From positions 1 to 64,000 of the forward strand of contig NZ_JAMBOS010000017.1 of the NCBI RefSeq assembly GCF_023715705.1: 64,000 nucleotides of DNA, in the 5' to 3' direction. Shown here piece after piece: positions 58,626 to 64,000 of this stretch. How positions within the stretch are numbered: the first letter of the stretch is position 1; each line of letters opens with the position of its first letter. The notes under the pieces were generated by a model. The model was not told where the DNA came from. It did no database searches and worked only from the letters and a program-made list of their open reading frames with translations. A program made the position numbers and the translations under genes. Source of the DNA: Halalkalibacter oceani. GTDB lineage: Bacteria > Bacillota > Bacilli > Bacillales > Bacillaceae_D.

Positions 58626-60826
58626 GGAATGGCTCCTTTCCAAGCCTTGACAATTTCATTCTGCGTTGTCGTTAAGATCGTTTCATGATCCTCGTTTTTC
58701 ACCGTCAGGACGCGACCTGCGCTTACTTCACCAATTTTCTGCGCCTCGACAAGCTGTTCAAACTGAGCAGCGTTCTCCTTAGCCACAGTAACAATAAAAC
58801 GTGATTGCGACTCTGCAAACAGCGCCGCCGTCGCTTCACCAGCAAGCGTAACACTTGCACCGACTTCGCCGTCTGTCATACACTCGGCCAGCGCGACAGC
58901 GACCCCGCCTTCAGCGACATCATGGGCAGAGGCGACAAGCCCTTGCTTAATCGCTGTCAACAGCTGCTCCTGACGTTTCTTCTCGACAGTTAAATCAATC
59001 ATAGGCGCTTTTCCGGAAATTGTGCCGTCTGTCAGCTTTTGCAGCTCACTTCCACCGAACTCCGGCTTTGTCTCGCCGAGCAGGTAAATGTAGTCCCCTG
59101 CCTGTTTAAACGACTGGGTCGTAATATGATCGGTATCTTCAATTAACCCGACCATGCCAATGACAGGAGTCGGATAGACTGCTACGCCATTCGTTTCATT
59201 GTAAAGCGAGACATTCCCGCCGATAACCGGTGTTTCGAGAACGCGGCACGCTTCACTCATGCCATCGGTTGACTTTTCCAGCTGCCAGAAAATTTCCGGC
59301 TTATCTGGACTTCCGTAATTAAGCCCATCTGTTAAGCCGAGCGGCGCCCCGCCCGAGCAAACAATATTGCGCGCTGCTTCGGCGACCGCGATCTGACCGC
59401 CAACCTCAGGATCGAGGTAAAGATAACGCGAGTTGCAGTCAGTCGTCATCGCCAATGCTTTGCGTGTTCCGCGAATACGGACAACGGCTGCATCGGAGCC
59501 CGGTTCCACAACCGTATTTGTTTGCACCATATAATCATATTGATCGTAGACCCATTCCTTGCTGGCAATCGTCGGTTGGGCCAGAAGCTGCAAGAGCGTC
59601 TCTTTATAATCGCTCACAGCCGGCACCTTTTCTTCCTGCTGCTGGAACGCTTCATAATAAGCCGGCACACGTGATGGCTTATGGTAAACAGGTGCTTCCT
59701 CTGCCAGCGCATCAACCGGGAGATCAGCAACAACTTCTCCTTTATGCAAGAGGCGTAAACGCTTGTCATCAGTCACATGACCCACCTCTGCCGAAAGCAG
59801 TCCCCAACGGTCGAAAATATCTTTAATTTCCTGCTCGCGTCCTTTTTTGACGACGATCAGCATCCGCTCCTGAGATTCCGAAAGCATCATTTCATATGGT
59901 GTCATTCCTTTTTCGCGCTGCGGCACAAGATCAAGATTCATCTCGATGCCTGAACCGGCCTTGCTCGCCATCTCCGCTGAAGAGGAAGTTAAGCCGGCTG
60001 CCCCCATATCCTGAATGCCGACAAGGGCATCACTTTGAATCAGTTCAAGACAGGCTTCGAGCAGCAGCTTCTCCATAAATGGGTCGCCGACCTGAACAGC
60101 CGGACGCTTCTCATCAGAGTCTTCACCCAGTTCTTCAGAAGCAAAGGTTGCCCCGTGGATTCCGTCACGCCCCGTGCTTGCGCCGACATACATCACGGTA
60201 TTGCCGACACCCTTCGCCTGGCCTTTTTGAATATCCTTATGATCAATCAAACCGACGCACATCGCATTGACAAGGGGATTTCCTTCGTAGCACGGATCGA
60301 ACTGGACCTCTCCGCCAACGGTCGGAACCCCGATGCAGTTACCGTAGCCAGCAATCCCGGCAACGACTTCTTCAAATAAATAACGCACACGTGGAGATGT
60401 TAATTCTCCAAAGCGCAATGAATTCAGTAACGAAATTGGACGAGCCCCCATGGAGAAGACATCGCGTAAAATACCGCCGACTCCAGTAGCCGCTCCTTGA
60501 TATGGCTCAATCGCCGATGGGTGATTATGGCTTTCGACCTTGAACACGACCGCCTGCTCATCCCCGATGTCAATAATACCCGCGCCTTCCCCGGGTCCTT
60601 GCAGGACGCGCTCCCCTTCGGTCGGGAATTTCTTAAGAAGCACCTTTGAATTCTTATAGCTGCAATGCTCCGACCACATCACCGAGAACAGCCCGGTTTC
60701 TGTATAATTTGGCGTCCGCCCGAGAATGTCTTCAATCATGGCGAATTCATCATCCGTTAACCCCATCTCGCGGTAAAGCTTCTCTTCCTTTACACGCTCA
60801 GCTGTTGGTTCAAGAAGTAGTGACAT
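58601..60826 (-). CDS. purL: Phosphoribosylformylglycinamidine synthase subunit PurL
   Basis: Large subunit (741 aa) of the three-part FGAM synthase with PurQ and PurS. Motifs: [21 protein letters not shown] near the N-terminus (core [12 protein letters not shown]), [42 protein letters not shown] 60826 has GGAGG upstream; the longer frame to 60850 is unlikely. Overlaps the 3' end of purQ by 17 bp. Confidence 0.97.
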   Translation of the reverse strand: MSLLLEPTAERVKEEKLYREMGLTDDEFAMIEDILGRTPNYTETGLFSVMWSEHCSYKNSKVLLKKFPTEGERVLQGPGEGAGIIDIGDEQAVVFKVESHNHPSAIEPYQGAATGVGGILRDVFSMGARPISLLNSLRFGELTSPRVRYLFEEVVAGIAGYGNCIGVPTVGGEVQFDPCYEGNPLVNAMCVGLIDHKDIQKGQAKGVGNTVMYVGASTGRDGIHGATFASEELGEDSDEKRPAVQVGDPFMEKLLLEACLELIQSDALVGIQDMGAAGLTSSSAEMASKAGSGIEMNLDLVPQREKGMTPYEMMLSESQERMLIVVKKGREQEIKDIFDRWGLLSAEVGHVTDDKRLRLLHKGEVVADLPVDALAEEAPVYHKPSRVPAYYEAFQQQEEKVPAVSDYKETLLQLLAQPTIASKEWVYDQYDYMVQTNTVVEPGSDAAVVRIRGTRKALAMTTDCNSRYLYLDPEVGGQIAVAEAARNIVCSGGAPLGLTDGLNYGSPDKPEIFWQLEKSTDGMSEACRVLETPVIGGNVSLYNETNGVAVYPTPVIGMVGLIEDTDHITTQSFKQAGDYIYLLGETKPEFGGSELQKLTDGTISGKAPMIDLTVEKKRQEQLLTAIKQGLVASAHDVAEGGVAVALAECMTDGEVGASVTLAGEATAALFAESQSRFIVTVAKENAAQFEQLVEAQKIGEVSAGRVLTVKNEDHETILTTTQNEIVKAWKGAIPCLLKSKA

Positions 60827-61493
60827 GAGATTCCCTCCAATTTCGTACAATCGATTGAAATAGCTTTAATCCATCTTTGCTGCCAAGCATTTCTTCCACA
60901 GCCCGCTCCGGATGCGGCATCATCCCAAGAACATTCCCAGCTTCATTTTTGATCCCGGCAATATTCGCCTTTGAGCCGTTAATGTTTTCTTTGTAAGTGA
61001 AGACGATTTGCTTGTTCGCTTTCAGCTCAGCCAGCGTCTTGTCGTCGCATTCATAGTTTCCTTCTCCATGGGCAACTGGAATCGTAATCTGTTCACCAGC
61101 TTCATAGCCTGAAGTAAACATCGTTTCATTGTTCTCAACAATCAATTCCGTCGGCCGGCAGATGAATTTCAATCCTTCATTCCGCTTCATCGCGCCAGGA
61201 AGCAGCCCAAGCTCCAGCAACATCTGGAATCCGTTGCAAACTCCGAGAACCGGCTTACCTTCCGCCGCCGCTTGTCTGACAGCCGCCATAATCGGAGCAA
61301 AACCGGCAATCGCGCCGGAACGCAAGTAATCGCCATAAGAAAATCCGCCAGGCAGCAGGACGCCATCAAAGCCGTCGAGCGATGTCTCGTCGTAACGAAC
61401 ATATTCTACTTCTTCCTTCAGCGCATCCCGAATCGCAAAAAACATATCCGCATCGCAGTTTGAACCAGGAAAGACGATTACCGCAAACTTCAT
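60810..61493 (-). CDS. purQ: Phosphoribosylformylglycinamidine synthase subunit PurQ
   Basis: Glutaminase subunit (227 aa) that supplies ammonia to PurL. Class I amidotransferase: nucleophile Cys in GVCNGFQML, the oxyanion [10 protein letters not shown], and the His/Glu pair in [14 protein letters not shown] 61493 overlaps the end of purS by 4 bp. Confidence 0.97.
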   Translation of the reverse strand: MKFAVIVFPGSNCDADMFFAIRDALKEEVEYVRYDETSLDGFDGVLLPGGFSYGDYLRSGAIAGFAPIMAAVRQAAAEGKPVLGVCNGFQMLLELGLLPGAMKRNEGLKFICRPTELIVENNETMFTSGYEAGEQITIPVAHGEGNYECDDKTLAELKANKQIVFTYKENINGSKANIAGIKNEAGNVLGMMPHPERAVEEMLGSKDGLKLFQSIVRNWRESHVTTS

Positions 61494-61741
61494 GACGGGA
61501 CAACCTCCTCAATTTCATAACGGTAATCTTCAATCACCGTGTTGGCTAACAGCTTGGCGCACATTTCATCAACGCGCTGGTCAATATTGGCCGTCTCTTT
61601 CACAATCAGTTCCATGTACTTTCCAATCCGGACATCCTCCACCTCAGCGTAATCCATCGTATGAAGGGCACGCTTTACCGCTCCTCCCTGTGGATCAAGA
61701 ACACTTTCTCTTAACGTGACATACACCTTTACTTTGTACAT
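61490..61741 (-). CDS. purS: Phosphoribosylformylglycinamidine synthase subunit PurS
   Basis: 83-aa linker subunit that joins PurL and PurQ. Typical sequence: [29 protein letters not shown]-type start (here HTMDY), [17 protein letters not shown] at the end. It overlaps purC by 13 bp and purQ by 4 bp. Confidence 0.96.
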   Translation of the reverse strand: MYKVKVYVTLRESVLDPQGGAVKRALHTMDYAEVEDVRIGKYMELIVKETANIDQRVDEMCAKLLANTVIEDYRYEIEEVVPS

Positions 61742-62451
61742 GATGCTCCTCCTAATCGTGTTAATATTTCCTGATAGCCTTCCTGCAAGCTGCCTAAATT
61801 TCGTCTGAATAAATCCTTGTCAAAGCGCTGATTGGTATCCTTGTCCCACAGCCGGCATGTATCCGGTGAAATTTCATCAGCCAATAAAATCGCTCCGTCG
61901 TCCGTGCGGCCAAATTCCAGTTTGAAATCAACGAGACGGATATTCAACTCATCAAAAAGCATTACCAGCTGTTCGTTGACGGCAATCGCTTTTTCTCTCA
62001 GTACCGCCAAATCCTCGCTTGAAGCCGCTTCTAAAATCGCAATATGATCTTCGGTTACAAGCGGATCACCTAAGTCATCGTCCTTATAGTAAAACTCGAC
62101 AATCGGGGTCTTTAATGGGGTGCCTTCTTCCATTCCGAGGCGCTTTGATAAGCTGCCGGCAACGATATTTCGCGTCACAACCTCTAACGGAATAATTTCG
62201 ACCTTTTTCACAAGCTGCTCCGTTTCGGAAAGCTTCTTGATAAAATGGCTTTCGATTCCGCTTTTTTGCAAATGAGCAAACAGAAGCGAGGAAATTTCAT
62301 TATTAAGCCGTGCTTTGCCGGCAAGGGTTTCTTTCTTCTCGCCGTTAAAAGCGGTTGCGTCATCCTTGTAGCTTACCCACAGCTGATTCTCTTCACTAGT
62401 TTGATAGATTTTCTTTGCCTTTCCTTCATAAAGCAGGACACCTTTTTCCAT
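61729..62451 (-). CDS. purC: SAICAR synthase PurC
   Basis: Adds aspartate to CAIR with ATP. 240 aa, SAICAR synthetase fold: [13 protein letters not shown] at the N-terminus, [37 protein letters not shown] and [20 protein letters not shown] precedes ATG 62451. The 80-bp gap to purB contains a stable hairpin. Confidence 0.97.
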   Translation of the reverse strand: MEKGVLLYEGKAKKIYQTSEENQLWVSYKDDATAFNGEKKETLAGKARLNNEISSLLFAHLQKSGIESHFIKKLSETEQLVKKVEIIPLEVVTRNIVAGSLSKRLGMEEGTPLKTPIVEFYYKDDDLGDPLVTEDHIAILEAASSEDLAVLREKAIAVNEQLVMLFDELNIRLVDFKLEFGRTDDGAILLADEISPDTCRLWDKDTNQRFDKDLFRRNLGSLQEGYQEILTRLGGASCTK

Positions 62452-62490
62452 CGTGGACCCTCCATGTACAAAATATTGTTCCTGATAGTA

Positions 62491-62529
62491 GGAGTATCGT
62501 GCAGCGCTATAACCGCTGCACGATCTCCT
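62491..62529 (-). other. Intra-operon hairpin between purB and purC
   Basis: ATCGTGCAGCG (62496-62506) pairs with CGCTGCACGAT (62514-62524), extended by GGAG/CTCC outside. No T-run follows, so it is more likely an mRNA-stability or processing element than a terminator. Confidence 0.55.
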
Positions 62530-62531
62530 CT

Positions 62532-63830
62532 TTAGTTCTCCAGACCGAGACGCTCGAAAATCGTATCGACATGCTTGAGATGATGCTCATAATTGAAGCA
62601 CTCCTCAATCTCTTCAGGTGAAAGCATGCTCGTAATCCGTTCTTCGGCCTCAACCAGCTCACGGAATTGCACACCTTTTTCCCACGCCTCCATCGCTTTC
62701 GGCTGGACGAGGTCATACGCTTCTTCGCGCACCATCCCTTTATTAATGAGGGAAAGCAGGACGCGCTGAGAGTAAATCAGACCATATGTCCGGGTCATGT
62801 TGCGCTTCATATTTTCCGGGAAGACGGTTAAGTTCTTAATGATGTTGCCGAAGCGGTTCAGCATATAATTCAAAGCAATTGTCGCGTCCGGCAGGATGAT
62901 CCGTTCTGCGGAAGAGTGCGAAATATCGCGTTCGTGCCAGAGTGGTACATTTTCATAAGCGGTCATCATATAGCCGCGAATGACACGGGCAAGACCGGTC
63001 ATATTTTCTGAGCCGACCGGGTTACGCTTGTGCGGCATTGCCGAGGAACCTTTTTGACCCTTTGCAAAAAACTCCTCAACCTCACGTGTTTCACTTTTTT
63101 GCAGCCCACGTACTTCCACGGCAAACTTCTCAATTGAAGTCGCAATTAAAGCGAGAGCTGCCATATAATCAGCATGACGGTCACGCTGCAGCGTTTGCGT
63201 TGAAATCGGCGCCGCCTTCAGGCCAAGCTTCTCACAAACAAGCTGCTCCACCGCCGGATCAATGTTCGCATAAGTTCCGACTGCGCCGGACAGCTTGCCG
63301 TAGCGGATACCTTCTGCCGCCTGCTTGAAGCGCTCAAGGTTACGCTTCATCTCTTCATACCATAGAGCGAGCTTCAAGCCAAACGTTGTCGGCTCAGCAT
63401 GCACGCCATGTGTCCGTCCCATCATCACCGTGCGCTTATGTTCAATCGCTTTATTTTTTAAAATCTCGATAAAGCGTTCTATATCAGCAAGAAGAATCTC
63501 ATTCGCCTGCTTTAACAGATACGATAACGCTGTATCCACGACATCCGTGGAAGTCAGTCCGTAATGAACCCACTTTCTTTCTTCACCGAGCGTTTCGGAC
63601 ACAGCGCGGGTAAATGCGACGACATCATGCCGTGTTTCTGCTTCAATCTCGTGAATGCGCGCAACATCAAAGCCGGCGTTCTCGCGAATTTTCGCGACAT
63701 CCTCCTTCGGGATTTCTCCGAGCTCTGCCCAGGCTTCACAGGCGACGATCTCGACTTCAAGCCATGCTTTAAATCTGTTTTCCTCTGTCCAAATAGCTCC
63801 CATTTCCGGGCGCGTATAACGTTCAATCAT
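62532..63830 (-). CDS. purB: Adenylosuccinate lyase PurB
   Basis: Cleaves SAICAR and adenylosuccinate, releasing fumarate. 432 aa; signature [18 protein letters not shown]-terminal [36 protein letters not shown] and [16 protein letters not shown]. It lies 33 bp after purK. Confidence 0.97.
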   Translation of the reverse strand: MIERYTRPEMGAIWTEENRFKAWLEVEIVACEAWAELGEIPKEDVAKIRENAGFDVARIHEIEAETRHDVVAFTRAVSETLGEERKWVHYGLTSTDVVDTALSYLLKQANEILLADIERFIEILKNKAIEHKRTVMMGRTHGVHAEPTTFGLKLALWYEEMKRNLERFKQAAEGIRYGKLSGAVGTYANIDPAVEQLVCEKLGLKAAPISTQTLQRDRHADYMAALALIATSIEKFAVEVRGLQKSETREVEEFFAKGQKGSSAMPHKRNPVGSENMTGLARVIRGYMMTAYENVPLWHERDISHSSAERIILPDATIALNYMLNRFGNIIKNLTVFPENMKRNMTRTYGLIYSQRVLLSLINKGMVREEAYDLVQPKAMEAWEKGVQFRELVEAEERITSMLSPEEIEECFNYEHHLKHVDTIFERLGLEN

Positions 63831-63863
63831 GCTACCAGCCTCCGCTTATATTCAATTTCTTCT

Positions 63864-64000
63864 CTATTCTAGCACATTCGCCCTGTGAAGCTGCTCCAGC
63901 TTTTGACAAGCTTCTTCGACCGTCGCGGCCGTAGCCGTCACATGCCCCATTTTCCTCTTCACTTTCGCTTCTTTCTTTCCATATAAATGCAGCTTTACAT
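63864..64000 (-). CDS. purK: PurK, ATP-dependent N5-CAIR synthase, 3' end only
   Basis: The last 45 codons of purK are visible: KLHLYGKKEAKVKRKMGHVT then the C-terminal helix and stop TAG at 63864-63866. The K-x-KRKMGHV motif is diagnostic. The gene continues beyond the window edge; the operon start and its leader are not in view. Confidence 0.9.
   Translation of the reverse strand, partial: VKLHLYGKKEAKVKRKMGHVTATAATVEEACQKLEQLHRANVLE

Overview
The window looks like the chromosome of a member of the Bacillaceae. The evidence is the purine operon order K-B-C-S-Q-L-F-M-N-H-D followed by yerA, yerB and yerC homologues, the pcrB-pcrA-ligA-camS (yerH) cluster, a BMP-type nucleoside ABC transporter like Bacillus nupNOPQ, and strong AGGAGG ribosome binding sites. 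No rRNA, tRNA, CRISPR array or intact insertion sequence was seen. Almost all genes lie on the minus strand.

Layout. 0.1-5.2 kb: nucleoside ABC transporter (nupN-O-P-Q). 5.6-12.9 kb: an esterase, then camS, ligA, pcrA and pcrB. 13.2-17.2 kb: a CitMHS-type citrate transporter with its two-component system. 17.3-21.0 kb: class I ribonucleotide reductase (alpha, beta) behind a leader that reads as a cobalamin riboswitch followed by a terminator. 21.0-43.9 kb: an accessory region, AT-rich in its second half. It holds a permuted papain-like protein, several broken genes (ybjQ-like, GLUG-motif surface protein, MalT/LuxR-like regulator, tusA, beta-carbonic anhydrase, TetR fragments), an intact SLH-anchored surface protein of about 1767 aa with leucine-rich repeats, a TetR/MaoC pair with a long palindromic operator, a cupin gene, and a persulfide/sulfane-sulfur island.

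The sulfur island (36.2-43.0 kb) is the most interesting block. It encodes a CstR-type persulfide sensor (Cys31 and Cys60, with Asn where copper-sensing CsoR proteins have His), several rhodaneses, a TusA-rhodanese fusion, a rhodanese-metallo-beta-lactamase fusion resembling a persulfide dioxygenase, two DsrE-like proteins, a glutaredoxin-like protein, TusA, a TSUP transporter and a DUF302 protein. Five copies of a 16-bp site, ATACC-N6-GGTAT, each precede one transcription unit. In three cases they sit in or directly next to a recognisable -35/-10 promoter, so the island reads as one dispersed CstR regulon.

43.9-64.0 kb: a PucR-family regulator, adenine deaminase, a metallophosphoesterase, yerC, yerB and yerA homologues, a DUF2892 protein, a 36-aa EYxxD membrane protein, and the purine biosynthesis operon (purD back to the 3' end of purK, transcribed right to left). 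Between purH and purD the operon carries about 540 bp of tandem, hairpin-rich repeats; related repeats occur near 45.3 and possibly 48.3 kb. Nucleoside import, adenine deaminase and the pur operon together cover purine salvage and de novo synthesis; ribonucleotide reductase and LigA/PcrA serve DNA precursor supply and DNA repair.
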